DNA of 64,000 bases from Kuafuiihalomonas sp039024635 (GTDB lineage Bacteria; Myxococcota; Kuafuiibacteriia; Kuafuiibacteriales; Kuafuiibacteriaceae). Within the stretch, counting starts at the first letter, position 1; each line of letters starts with the position of its first letter. Location of the stretch: NCBI GenBank assembly GCA_039024635.1, contig JBCCQA010000002.1, forward strand, positions 186,001 through 250,000, in the 5' to 3' direction. Below are positions 51,280-61,415 of the stretch, piece by piece. The translations under genes and the position numbers were made by a program. A model generated the notes under the pieces. The model was not told the origin of the DNA and did no database searches. It was given only the letters and a program-made list of their open reading frames with translations.

Positions 51280-51975
51280 TCAGCGCCGAGACAGGCGCGG
51301 GTCGCGCATGCGCTCCATGATCCACTCGACCCGCTCGTCGTACGCTCCGCCCACACCGGGCCGGCGACGGTGGGGCGCCGGCAGCACCGCCGCCAGCTGA
51401 GCCGCCTGCTCCAGGCTGAGATCCGCAGCCGAGCAGCCAAAGTGATGTTGGGCCCCGGCCTCGACGCCGTACACGTCCGGTCCGAAGGCGACCTCGTTCA
51501 TATACAGCTCCAATATGCGCTCCTTGGAGAGGATGAGCTCCAGAAGGAGGGTGTAGCCTGCTTCCTTGAGCTTGCGCGTCAGGCTCCGATCGCCGCTCAA
51601 ATACAGGTTCTTCGCCAGCTGCTGGCTCAGGGTCGAGGCGCCGCGAAGACGCTTGCCTCGCAACGCATCTTGCAAGGCCAAGGACAGCTCGTGTCGGTCG
51701 AAGCCGGAGTGCCGGTAGAAACGCTGATCCTCTGCCGCCAGCACTGCGCGCACCACGTCCTGGTCGATGTCATCGAGGTCCAGCCAGCGCTTGACGGCCG
51801 GCCGGCCCAAGCGCCGGGCGCTCTCCCGCTGAAAGGCGGTTTCGTCTGGGGCTACGAAGCGCAGAGTCGCGATGCGACAGCCTGTGCCCAGTCCGATACC
51901 CAAGGCGGCCGACAAGAGTCCCCACATCAGGACCCCGACCGCGAAGCTTCGGGGCTTGGTCACGCCCCTCTTCAT
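51280..51975 (-). CDS. mtgA: Monofunctional peptidoglycan glycosyltransferase
   Basis: A GT51 enzyme polymerising lipid II into glycan strands. One N-terminal helix (GVLMWGLLSAALGIGLGTGC) anchors it. The catalytic block VLAAEDQRFYRHSGFD holds the general-base Glu, and GASTLSQQLAKNLYLSGDRS, KERILELYMNEVAFG and YGVEAGAQHHFG are the further motifs. Length 231 is typical. ATG at 51975. It is divergent from the unknown 247-residue gene with 65 bases between. Confidence 0.94.
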   Translation of the reverse strand: MKRGVTKPRSFAVGVLMWGLLSAALGIGLGTGCRIATLRFVAPDETAFQRESARRLGRPAVKRWLDLDDIDQDVVRAVLAAEDQRFYRHSGFDRHELSLALQDALRGKRLRGASTLSQQLAKNLYLSGDRSLTRKLKEAGYTLLLELILSKERILELYMNEVAFGPDVYGVEAGAQHHFGCSAADLSLEQAAQLAAVLPAPHRRRPGVGGAYDERVEWIMERMRDPRLSRR

Positions 51976-52040
51976 GGGGAGATTCTCCCGAGAGGGCGTG
52001 TTTCCTGGACGGCCCCCCCGAGCCCAGACGACATGCAGGG

Positions 52041-52784
52041 GTGTTCCTTCGACGACTGGTGCAGCGAACCCAGTGGGGCACGCTGCTGAAGCTGGTCTCG
52101 CCCAGCTTCTTCGACGTCCTTCCCACTTCGGCCCTGCGAACCGAAGCCGGGATCCTGATGCGCTCGGCTCGAGACCGGGAGGCCCAGGCCAAGATGATCG
52201 ACGCCCGAGCCCCGCTCCTCAACCGCTTGGGATGGAAGAGCGCCGATGCCGCCAAAGGCCAGGCCGAGCCCGACGAGGCCTTCGGCCAAGATCTCCTCAC
52301 CCTCTACTTCACCCAGCTCTTCGCCTACGAAGATGCCGTCCTCGATTTGCGGGCTCAGGCCTTCGACCGGGGAGAGAACGGCGTGCGCTGGGCGCCGCGG
52401 CTTCTCCACGTCGACTGGGAGGCCGCCTTCATCGTTCAGATTCGGGACCTGTATCGCGGCTTCTACGAAGACGACGAGGCCCTCTACGAGGGCGCCCTCG
52501 AGGCGCTCGGGATGCCGGGGACGGGTGACCTCTTTCGGGCCCATTTCGGAGAGCAGCAGCATGCGGTGGCATTCGACCTCCCCAAATTTCAACACACCTT
52601 CCACCTGATTTTCGAGCGCTGCAAAACCGATGGACTGAAGCTCCACCACCACTTCGTCTCTTTTGGCGTCTACCTCGGCACTCTGTACGAAAACCTCGAC
52701 CGAAGCGGCCACACCTACGACGTCCAACGCGTGTACTTTCGCGCCCGGGATCTGGCCCGGGACTTGGCGAACGGGCACGGCTGA
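52041..52784 (+). CDS. Conserved-looking protein of unknown function
   Basis: A 247-residue soluble protein with no recognised family. It is largely helical, rich in charged and aromatic residues, with His-rich spots (EQQHAVAFDLPKFQHTFHLI, LKLHHHFVSFGVYLG) that could bind metal. GTG at 52041 is the first in-frame start. It precedes the SGNH lipoprotein gene by 14 bases on the same strand, and probably shares its transcript. Confidence 0.6.
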   Translation: MFLRRLVQRTQWGTLLKLVSPSFFDVLPTSALRTEAGILMRSARDREAQAKMIDARAPLLNRLGWKSADAAKGQAEPDEAFGQDLLTLYFTQLFAYEDAVLDLRAQAFDRGENGVRWAPRLLHVDWEAAFIVQIRDLYRGFYEDDEALYEGALEALGMPGTGDLFRAHFGEQQHAVAFDLPKFQHTFHLIFERCKTDGLKLHHHFVSFGVYLGTLYENLDRSGHTYDVQRVYFRARDLARDLANGHG

Positions 52785-52798
52785 TCCACATCACGGGC

Positions 52799-53857
52799 GT
52801 GGGTCGTCTTCGTCCGCTGTTTCTGATTGCCGTCACGGCCTGTGCGAGCGCGGGCCAACCTGGGCCCACACCAACTACTCCGGCCTCCCGTCCGAGCCCT
52901 GCGGCCTCCGCCCCGCCGTCCCGTCCGAGCCCTGCGGCCTCCGCCCCGCCGTCCCGTCCGAGTCCTGCGCCCTCCGCCCCTCAGTCCCGTCTGTCGCCTC
53001 CGTCCCCAGCGACGGCCGCGCCTCGGCCTCCCGACTCGGCCCCCACCGAAGCCCCCCGGCCCGAGGCGTCCGCCGTCGAAGCTGCGCCGTCGACGGGCGC
53101 ACCTGAAGCCCCGGCGCCGATCGAGGCCTCACCGGTGTCGCCCGCCTCGACGGCGCCGCCCGCGTTGGACGCCTCGGCGCCTCAGGGTCCCAAGGCCCCA
53201 CGGGTCCTGCTCATCGGCGACAGCATGGTCGTGGCTGAGCTCGGTCGGGACATGAGTCGAACCCTGGAGCGGGTCTTTGCGGCCGAGGTCCATCGCCGAG
53301 GAAAGAGCTCCAGCGGTCTGGCGCGCCCCGATTTCTTCGACTGGTTTTCCGAGGGCGCCCGGCTGGCTGAGCTCCATCAACCCGACGTCGTGGTGGTCAT
53401 CATCGGCGGCAACGACGGCCAGGACCTGGTGAACGAAGAGGGCCGAGGCCGCATCCGCTGGCGCACCGAAGCCTGGCCTGAAGCCTACGCCAGCCGGGTG
53501 CATCGGTTCCTCGACGCCATGGCTTCGGAGGGTCGCCGATTCGTTTGGGTGGAACTCCCGGCGATGGATCACCGTCGCCTGGAGGGAAAGCTCCAACTCA
53601 TCCGACCGGTCCAGCAGCAGGCGCTGAGGGATCGAAGCGACGTGCTGGGCCAGGTGGATACCCAGGCCTGCTTCTATGACAAAAAGGGCCAGCTCCGACA
53701 GGTCATCCCCGAGGGTCCCAAGAAGGGTCGCGCGCTCCGACAGGAAGATGGGATCCACTTTAGTCTCTTCGGGGCCCGGTGGGTCTCTCGGTGTCTGACG
53801 CCGCAGCTGATCGAGCTGGTCGAGCGCCAGGTTCCTCCCGTCGACGACCGGGGCTGA
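52799..53857 (+). CDS. SGNH-hydrolase lipoprotein (DUF459-like)
   Basis: The 352-residue protein has a lipobox-like FLIAVTACAS, a Pro/Ser/Ala-rich linker of about 100 residues built from repeats, and a C-terminal SGNH domain: RVLLIGDSMVVAELG (nucleophile Ser block), VVVIIGGNDGQDLV (Asn block) and EDGIHFSLFGARW (Asp and His). This is the DUF459 layout. These enzymes deacylate or acylate surface sugars or lipids. GTG at 52799. Confidence 0.85.
   Translation: MGRLRPLFLIAVTACASAGQPGPTPTTPASRPSPAASAPPSRPSPAASAPPSRPSPAPSAPQSRLSPPSPATAAPRPPDSAPTEAPRPEASAVEAAPSTGAPEAPAPIEASPVSPASTAPPALDASAPQGPKAPRVLLIGDSMVVAELGRDMSRTLERVFAAEVHRRGKSSSGLARPDFFDWFSEGARLAELHQPDVVVVIIGGNDGQDLVNEEGRGRIRWRTEAWPEAYASRVHRFLDAMASEGRRFVWVELPAMDHRRLEGKLQLIRPVQQQALRDRSDVLGQVDTQACFYDKKGQLRQVIPEGPKKGRALRQEDGIHFSLFGARWVSRCLTPQLIELVERQVPPVDDRG
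52887..52985 (+). repeat. Three 33-bp tandem repeats in the SGNH linker
   Basis: Units beginning cccgtccgag start at 52887, 52920 and 52953. The first two are identical or nearly so; the third diverges and a partial fourth follows. Each encodes an 11-residue Ser/Arg/Pro/Ala unit (SRPSPAASAPP). The unit is in frame, so copy-number change would lengthen or shorten the linker without breaking the gene. Confidence 0.85.
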
Positions 53858-53868
53858 CGGTCCGGGCT

Positions 53869-54246
53869 TCAGTCCGTCCGCCACGCCGCCCAGGCCAAGA
53901 GGGTCCATCCGGCCAGGAGCATGAGGCCGCCGAGGGGCGTGACCGCCCCCATCCAGCGCTGCTGGGTGAGGACCAGGGCGTACAGGCTGCCCGAAAAGAC
54001 CAGTGTTCCCGCGACGAAGGCCCATCCGGCTCTAGCCACCGCCGGTCGAGCGTCGGCCGAGCCCTGGCCCAGGAGAAGGGCGACGCCCAAGACCGCCAAG
54101 ACGTGCCAAGCTTGATAGCGAACCCCGGTCTCGAAGATGTCGAGGTCCCGGGCATCCAGGCGCCCCCGGAGGCCATGGGCGCCGAAGGCACCGAGGGCCA
54201 CGGCCGAGAAGCCGAGGGCCGCGGCCCAGAGGAGAAATACGCGCAC
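53869..54246 (-). CDS. DUF423 family membrane protein
   Basis: The 125-residue protein has four hydrophobic helices and the DUF423 (YgdD) pattern: LGFSAVALGAFGAHGL, FETGVRYQAWHVLAVLGVAL, GTLVFSGSLYALVLT and AVTPLGGLMLLAGWTLLA. Length is family-typical. Its function is not established. Convergent with the SGNH gene, with 11 bases between stops. Confidence 0.9.
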   Translation of the reverse strand: MRVFLLWAAALGFSAVALGAFGAHGLRGRLDARDLDIFETGVRYQAWHVLAVLGVALLLGQGSADARPAVARAGWAFVAGTLVFSGSLYALVLTQQRWMGAVTPLGGLMLLAGWTLLAWAAWRTD

Positions 54247-54443
54247 GCTCTCCCGTTAGCATGCCCGAGCAAAGAAGGACGCCAGGCCTGTCCCTTCGCC
54301 GGTACAAGCGCACTCGCGGACGACCGCAAGTCCCCGTTTGACTCGGTTAAGCGGGTACCCTAGGACGCGAGGATCACGCCTGGGACGGAGCGATCATTCC
54401 GGGTCCCTGAAGACAGGGTTCGAGAGAGGCAATCAAAGAAGTC

Positions 54444-56306
<1,863 letters not shown>

Positions 56307-56714
56307 GCTAGGGGCCGAAGCGCCCGCGGGGCCTGCGCCATTTACGGGCGTAGGTCCCAATCCCTCCTTCTAATGTCAGACTCGCTCTTTCACCGGCCGC
56401 CATCCGCGGGCCTTGGCCCATGAGTCGTACAGATCTTCCTCAACGGTCCGCCGCTTGCGAGCTGGGCTCGTGGAGCATCCGGAGAATCAAGGACGCGCAC
56501 GCGCCGCTGCTCCTAGCGAGCCAAAACTAGAACGACCTATCGAAAGGCCGAGGAGGTACGAGCCTTCCGAGGCATCGAGCTGGAGAGGCCTCTCCGCCAA
56601 GGGTGCTCATGCTCGTTCATACTCAGCGGACCTCGTGGCGAAGGGGCCGGGGCCGATTGGACCCACAAGAGGGACGGGCCGGCCTCGAAACAGTCTTCGG
56701 CTCAAGAAGTCACC
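56307..56714. other. Gene-poor tract before the IS30 fragments
   Basis: No gene is supported in these 408 bases. Short frames exist on both strands but have no start context or recognisable protein pattern. Base composition is lower in GC than the flanking genes, and the stretch probably belongs to the degenerate insertion-sequence tract. Confidence 0.5.
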
Positions 56715-57112
56715 CTAACTCTTCATCGAGAACCTGTGCTGGCGTTTTTCACCGAAAGTCTGACGTGATCATCCATTGAGTAGAGCCGCGATGGCGTCCG
56801 ATGCCGGCTGGGTGAAATGAGAGACATCTGTTCCCTTCGGCAGAGTCTGCCTCAGCAGGCCGTTCGTCTTCTCGTGTGCTTCCCTTCGGCCAAGGGCTAC
56901 GAGGGTCGCAGCACTAGCTGTCCATCTTGGTCTCGAATCCGAGCTTCTCGTGGTTTTGCCATTTCACTGCCTCGGTCCCTGGTCAGGCTGTCAGCCTCAG
57001 ATGTTGTGTTCAATCCCTTGGGACCACCAACCATGCAGTGCTGCCTAATCTGCCTTTCAATCCCGTATGGCAGATCGAAAAGGATGAGATCGAACGAGCG
57101 AACCGAGGCCAC
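56715..57112 (-). pseudogene. IS30-family transposase C-terminal fragment (minus strand)
   Basis: Translated in pieces on the minus strand: SFDLILFDLPYGIERQ, DSLTRDRGSEMAKPREA, then in another frame HEKTNGLLRQTLPKGTDVSH and FTQPASDAIAALLNG, then RQTFGEKRQHRFS after a second shift. These line up in order with the IS30 catalytic C-terminus (LTWDRGSEM, EKTNGLLRQ, PKGTD, LNGRPR). At least two frameshifts and several substitutions show decay. The N-terminal half is absent. Confidence 0.8.
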
Positions 57113-57395
57113 GGTGCAGAGGCGGTAAGGAATGCCATCGCCACGAGAGTGAATCGACTGCCCGACGAGCTCTGTCGTTCACTCACATGGGATGGAGACA
57201 CCAAGATGGTGCAGCTCGAGCTTCTTCGAATCGACACAAGGTCTCCAGGTCTTTCTCCGGCAGGACTCTCCAAAGGGGACGGATCTTGGCAGACACGGGA
57301 AGCAAGAACTTAGTGCGGTCGAAGCGGCTCTCCATGGACGGCCAGGAATGGCGCTGTCCTGGAAGAAGCCAAGTGACGCACTCCGAAGGCTGCTA
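57101..57395 (+). pseudogene. IS30-family transposase C-terminal fragment (plus strand)
   Basis: RGHGAEAVRNAIATRVNRLP and CRSLTWDGDTKM are in one frame and GLQVFLRQDSPKGTDLGRHG plus AVEAALHGRPGMALSWKKP in another. This matches IS30 transposases in order, but a one-base insertion after RIDT and an in-frame loss of about 18 residues (the DPxSPWQRG...NGLL block including the catalytic Glu) break it. It is a different IS30 subgroup from the minus-strand copy and lies head-to-head with it. Confidence 0.78.
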
Positions 57396-57890
57396 CAAGC
57401 TCCATGCAAGGAGGTGTTCCGAGGACTCCTTGAACTCGGTCAGTATGGACCTCCGCGTACCGCTCTATCCTCAAGTCTCACTGGATCCGGGTCAGCATGA
57501 GTCGTCGAGGCACGGCTGGGATCAACGCGGTCGAGAGCCTCTTCGCGACTCGGGAGCGGGAACTGGAGTCAAGGCGGCCGTAGTCGACCCACGAGCACGC
57601 AGGCGTCGCGCTGACGCGGAGCGCCGAGGAACTCTACAATCGGCGCCGAAGCGTTCGACGCTCAACCACGCCACTTCACTGGAAGTGGAGCACGCATGCT
57701 GCAGGGGAGAAACGCAGCATGATCATGTGGTCCGTCGAGGCGGGGGACCTTCACTCTCATGCTTGCCTCGCTCTTTGGGGAAGCCCCACCAGAGAGGAGG
57801 CTATGGGGTTCTCTCAAGATGACTGTGACAGCCTTGTGAATAACGCTCTTCCCTGTTGACAGCTTCAAGCGTTCATAGCACACAAATTTC
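57396..57890. other. Possible IS630 trace in gene-poor sequence
   Basis: No intact gene is seen. On the plus strand GINAVESLFATRERELESRR near 57530 and TPLHWKWSTHAAGEKRS near 57670-57720 recall the C-terminus of IS630-type transposases in order, but in different frames and with weak identity. The rest of the stretch shows nothing recognisable. Confidence 0.25.
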
Positions 57891-58427
57891 GTGATTGCTT
57901 TACTTACAGCGACTATACTGTCGCAATTCGACTGTAGTATTCCAAACGTATGTGGAACTGGCCTCTTTGAATGCAGGCCCTTCTCATGTTCAACCGATAC
58001 CGGTTCATGCGTAGCTCCGAACATATTCGCGTGTCCGGAGGGTTCGCCGCCGGTCTGTGGTTGTGACGGTGTGTCCTACGCCAATGCTTGCGACGTACCT
58101 GCCGACATTGCAATTCAGTACGACGGACCTTGCGGCGCGCCCTGTGGTGCCCTCGTATGCGCACCTGGTGCAGTGGCTTTAGACACGACACCTGACGATG
58201 GGGACGTGTGTCCCGATGCCTGCGTGGCTGGGTGTATCGACCCAGTTGGCGGGCCCATTTCCGCTCCGGTTGGTTGGCAGGAATGTGATATCAACGGAGA
58301 CGGCTGTGTGGACTCGTACGAACCCAACTGGGTGACCTGTCCCGGGGCGGCCGGCGGCGGCGGATCCTCTGGCGATTGCGTCATTCCTGTTGTCCGCGAC
58401 GGCAGAGTGTCTTTTGAACCGTGTTGA
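57891..58427 (+). CDS. Kazal-domain Cys-rich protein
   Basis: A 178-residue protein with a short hydrophobic N-terminus (IALLTATILSQFD) and 20-odd Cys. ACPEGSPPVCGCDGVSYANA followed by CDVPADIAIQYDGPC is a Kazal-type serine protease inhibitor domain (PVCGxDGxxYxNxC...YDGxC). A second Cys block ends with DINGDGCVDSYEPNW, like a calcium loop. GTG at 57891 is the only possible start, as a stop lies just upstream in frame. It is likely secreted; flanked by insertion-sequence remains. Confidence 0.68.
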   Translation: MIALLTATILSQFDCSIPNVCGTGLFECRPFSCSTDTGSCVAPNIFACPEGSPPVCGCDGVSYANACDVPADIAIQYDGPCGAPCGALVCAPGAVALDTTPDDGDVCPDACVAGCIDPVGGPISAPVGWQECDINGDGCVDSYEPNWVTCPGAAGGGGSSGDCVIPVVRDGRVSFEPC

Positions 58428-58447
58428 ATTGTTAAGATGAGGTTGCT

Positions 58448-58480
58448 GAGCACGGGCTTCGCTAAACCCTGCCCGTGCTC
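58448..58480 (+). terminator. 10-bp stem hairpin after the Kazal gene
   Basis: GAGCACGGGC (58448-58457) pairs perfectly with GCCCGTGCTC (58471-58480) across a 13-base loop, 21 bases after the gene's stop codon. The following sequence (cacatctcttatt) has only a weak T-rich run, so termination may be partial. Confidence 0.6.
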
Positions 58481-58822
58481 CACATCTCTTATTCTCGAGC
58501 CTCCTAAGTCTAGGCTCTCTTCGAAGCATGTTTTGCACTGTTCTCGACTTGAGATGTGTCACGCTTCCATCAAGGTCGGTACACCAAATCATTCGGTCGG
58601 GCCGGAAGGGGCGCCGACATCTCCGCATAGACCGGAGTACGATCGGACTTTATGAAGACATTGCTCTATCCGCAGGAGCTACCGAGTGGTGCGAGTGGAA
58701 AGTGCACTTGCCTTACAGATCAACGCAACACTGCATGCAAGACTTTGTCCAGGCGTCTTCCAGGCCACTGTCTAACGGGAACGTGTAGTGGGCTGACCTG
58801 CCTGGATCCTTCGGACCACCGG
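58481..58822. other. Intergenic tract between Kazal gene and IS3 fragment
   Basis: Nothing is recognised. One short plus-strand frame starting ATG at 58652 encodes KCTCLTDQRNTACK and GTCSGLTC, Cys-containing text that might be a decayed copy of a Cys-rich protein, but it runs into the IS3 fragment and is not supported as a gene. Confidence 0.45.
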
Positions 58823-59178
58823 CTATTGGAAAGACTGCTCCTTCGCTCGGTTCGCTTCGTACCTTCGTTTGAGTTCCTTGGGGGTCAAGTAGTTTAGGCT
58901 CGAATGGGGTCGTTTTCGGTTGTAGTGCTCATCCATATCCCGACCCCGGCTGCTGCTTCGACGCGCGTTCGAACCCACTCCATGCTCAGGCGTTCGTCGC
59001 GAAGGTCTTCATTGAAACTCTGCAGTGTACCGTTCTCCCACGGTGAGCCAGGCTTGATGTGGACCGTCTCGACGTTCGCTTCTGACAGCCACTTCAATAC
59101 CGCGGCCGAGACAAACTCAGGGCCGTTGTCGGAGCGGATGTACTTGCGTGCACCGCGCACGCTCACGAGCTGCGACTA
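58823..59178 (-). pseudogene. IS3-family transposase OrfB C-terminal fragment
   Basis: On the minus strand RGARKYIRSDNGPEFVSAAV carries the second Asp of the DDE core, then SPWENGTLQSFNEDLRDERL, where the usual ESFN Glu is Gln. After a frameshift EHYNRKRPHSSLNYLTPKEL and KRRYEANRAKEQSFQ finish the protein at the TAG (58823-58825). The N-terminal half is missing, cut near 59178 by an in-frame stop. So it cannot work as a transposase. Confidence 0.85.
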
Positions 59179-59226
59179 GACCTCAATTACTCGACCAGAC
59201 CGAATCCGGCCGGCGACGTCGTATCC

Positions 59227-60193
59227 TGCTCCCCTCTGATCTCGGTACACCCTTAAGGCAAGGAAGCGATGGTAAACGATGGTTGTTGCGGCAGACGTTC
59301 GTTTGCCGGCGGCCTACGGGGACCCTACGGATCCCGGGACGTCCGACGAGTGACCGAATGGTTCCCGGGGTTGTCGCTGCGCAAGGCGTGTCGGTTGTTG
59401 AAGGTATCGAGGTCGTCGATGGATGAGCGTGCGTCAGGTCGGAAGAAGCATGAGCTCGACGAGCTCTTGGTGAAGCGCGTTGAGAGAGTGATCTTGCGAT
59501 TTCCGACCTTCGGCTATCGCAGGATCTGGGCCTGGCTGCGCTTTCGCGAAGGCGTGAAGGTGAACCAGAAGGCCGTCTACAGGGTCGTACGGCTGAAAGG
59601 CTGGTTTGTGCATCAGCGGATCTCGACGCCGCGCCCCCGCGTGAAAGGCAGCCGCAGCGTCGCGAAAGCGAGCGACCAACGCTGGGCGATGGACGTCACG
59701 CACATCCCGGTCGGCAAGGACGGCTGGGCGCATCTCGCGGCCGTCATCGACTGCAGCGACCGGGAGATCGTGGGCTATGAGCTGGCGCTTCGTGGACGCT
59801 CTCAGGAGGCCGAAAGGGCGCTCGAGGATGCGTGCCTCCGTCGCTTTGGTCACGTGCGCCAGGGCGGTCAGCGGCCGCTCCTGAGGAGCGACAATGGGCT
59901 TATCTTTCAGAGCCGACGATTCCGGAAGGCGTGCCGGGACTACGGGCTGAGGCAGGAGTACATCACGCCGTACACGCCGGAGCAGAACGGCGTCATCGAG
60001 CGTTTCTTTCGAAGCCTCAAGGAAGAGCGTGTTTGGCTGACGAATTTTCGGAGTTTCAAGGAGGCGCAGCGGGCCGTTGAGAAGTGGATCCGCTGGTACA
60101 ACGAGGAGCGACCTCACCAGGCTTTGGGCTACCGAAGCCCAACGGAGCGTCGCTCAGAAAAACTCAACGCGGTGGCTTGAAATCAGGGGAGCA
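59227..60193 (+). mobile_element. IS3-family element lacking orfA
   Basis: The ends TGCTCCCCTCTGATCTC (59227-59243) and GAAATCAGGGGAGCA (60179-60193) are imperfect inverted repeats beginning TG and ending CA, as in IS3 elements. About 967 bases lie between, enough for orfB only; no orfA or frameshift window is present. No target-site duplication was found. Ends are therefore inferred. Confidence 0.55.
59269..60180 (+). CDS. IS3-family transposase OrfB
   Basis: The 303-residue protein has an HTH_21-like region (LSLRKACRLLKVSRSSMD, FPTFGYRRIWAWLR) and an intact rve integrase core: RWAMDVTHIPVGKDGWAHL (first Asp), RPLLRSDNGLIFQS (second Asp) and EQNGVIERFFRSLKEERVW (Glu), ending NEERPHQALGYRSPTERR. 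The catalytic triad is complete. The first about 27 residues are not typical and the real start may be the GTG near 59350. With no orfA partner, it is probably not mobile on its own. It belongs to a different subgroup from the adjacent fragment. Confidence 0.9.
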   Translation: MVNDGCCGRRSFAGGLRGPYGSRDVRRVTEWFPGLSLRKACRLLKVSRSSMDERASGRKKHELDELLVKRVERVILRFPTFGYRRIWAWLRFREGVKVNQKAVYRVVRLKGWFVHQRISTPRPRVKGSRSVAKASDQRWAMDVTHIPVGKDGWAHLAAVIDCSDREIVGYELALRGRSQEAERALEDACLRRFGHVRQGGQRPLLRSDNGLIFQSRRFRKACRDYGLRQEYITPYTPEQNGVIERFFRSLKEERVWLTNFRSFKEAQRAVEKWIRWYNEERPHQALGYRSPTERRSEKLNAVA

Positions 60194-60335
60194 CTACAGC
60201 AGGACGCAGTCCCTTCAGATTACTGCGAGCCTACAATCGTCCGACGACTCTGCACTCCTGGCGACGGTCGTCGCACTCGAAGGGCTCTAGGCCAAGCGTT
60301 AAACGCGCTACTGTGAGATGCAGTAACGCGCGCGT

Positions 60336-61415
60336 TCAGAAGCCGCCGAAGGGGTCTCGAATGACGGAGTCTTCGACCGGGATGTCGTCGCCCCCGTAGT
60401 AGGCGTCCCCGTGGGTTGTCTCGGACTCTTCCGACTCTTCCACTGCGTGGAGTTGCTCTTCGACCTCGGCACCAAGGGCGGCCGCGTCGGATTCGATCAC
60501 GACCACCCGAGCCGACTCTGCCGATCGTCCTTCGACGTCAGGGCCGGGTGCGGGCTTGTCGCGACTCGCCTCGGCCATATCGTTGAGCCAGGCATCGGCC
60601 CGGATACCGAAGATGACGTTGAAGCGGGACTTGGACTGGAAGGAGACCACGATCTCGGTCCCGATGCGGTCGAGCAGAACGAGTTGGGTGGTCTGAACGC
60701 TGCTGAGGGACTGGCCCTTCTGACGGGTCTCGCCTTCCCGAGCCGGATCGCCTTCGGGGTCGATCATGCCTTCTCGGGCCGGATCACCTTCAGGATCAAT
60801 CATGCCTTCTCGGGCCGGATCACCTTCAGGATCAATCATGCCTTCTCGGGCTGGGTCGCCCTCGGGATCGATCATGCCCTCGTGGGCCGGGTCGCCTTCG
60901 GGGTCGATCATGTCGTCGTAGGCAGGGTCGCCTTCGGGGTCGATCATGCCCGTGCCGGTGAGCGCCGCCCCTCCGGTCGTCAGGCTGGCGACGACTTTCA
61001 CCGCTGCGCCATCGAGCTTGTCGCTGGGCGCGGTCCGCAGGTAGACCGCCAGGTCTTCCTGCCCCAGGAACTTGGCGGGGAAGGGGAGCTCGAGTCCGAC
61101 GACGCCGTCGCCTTCGGCGTAGACAAGCCTGGGCCCGTCGAGGAGGGGAAGGCCGCCGGGCGGAAGCGAGGGGTCGGCGCCCAGCAGTCGGGCGTCGGCC
61201 AGGTTGATGACGACCTGCTCAATGAGCAGCCCGTCGGCCAAGGCGTCGTCGACCACGCCAGACAGATCTACGGCCGGGGTGACGCTGACGCGAGCCTCTC
61301 GTTGCTCCGGCAGCTCGATGCGAGCGCCGACGTAATCGACTTGGTCTGCGCCGCAGGCCACGAGGGCCGGAGCAATCAGCATTGCGGCGCTTCGAATGTA
61401 CTGACCGGGCTTCAC
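60336..61415 (-). CDS. Lipoprotein with six 12-residue tandem repeats
   Basis: From GTG at 61415 (AAGGAG seven bases upstream; TTG at 61433 is weaker) the protein has a lipobox-like LIAPALVACG. Its folded region to about residue 150 (VQxV-type strands, e.g. LLIEQVVINLADARLLG) is followed by six MIDPEGDPAREG-type units. A second region follows (TTQLVLLDRIGTEIVVSFQS, SRFNVIFGIRADAWLNDM) and an acidic C-terminus. No family is recognised. The GTG overlaps the regulator's stop (GTGA), so the two are coupled. The stop lies 142 bases from the IS3 end. Confidence 0.78.
   Translation of the reverse strand: MKPGQYIRSAAMLIAPALVACGADQVDYVGARIELPEQREARVSVTPAVDLSGVVDDALADGLLIEQVVINLADARLLGADPSLPPGGLPLLDGPRLVYAEGDGVVGLELPFPAKFLGQEDLAVYLRTAPSDKLDGAAVKVVASLTTGGAALTGTGMIDPEGDPAYDDMIDPEGDPAHEGMIDPEGDPAREGMIDPEGDPAREGMIDPEGDPAREGMIDPEGDPAREGETRQKGQSLSSVQTTQLVLLDRIGTEIVVSFQSKSRFNVIFGIRADAWLNDMAEASRDKPAPGPDVEGRSAESARVVVIESDAAALGAEVEEQLHAVEESEESETTHGDAYYGGDDIPVEDSVIRDPFGGF
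60732..60947 (-). repeat. Six 36-bp tandem repeats (MIDPEGDPAREG)
   Basis: Six in-frame units of 36 bases fill 60732-60947. Protein consensus is MIDPEGDPAREG; units 1 and 2 differ at the last residues (AYDD, AHEG). Synonymous changes separate the outer units (cggggt vs cagga at the Glu/Gly codons), so selection seems to hold the peptide. Two inner copies are nearly identical at the DNA level. Confidence 0.92.

Noticed and set aside
54247..54443. Origin of replication or DnaA boxes in the gap before the Cys-rich lipoprotein
   Set aside because: No cluster of TTATNCACA-like boxes and no dnaA/dnaN genes are nearby.
57856..57861. TTGACA hexamer upstream of the Kazal gene as a -35 element
   Set aside because: With spacers of 15-18 bases the -10 position reads agcaca, gcacac or cacaca, none close to TATAAT, so the promoter call is not supported.
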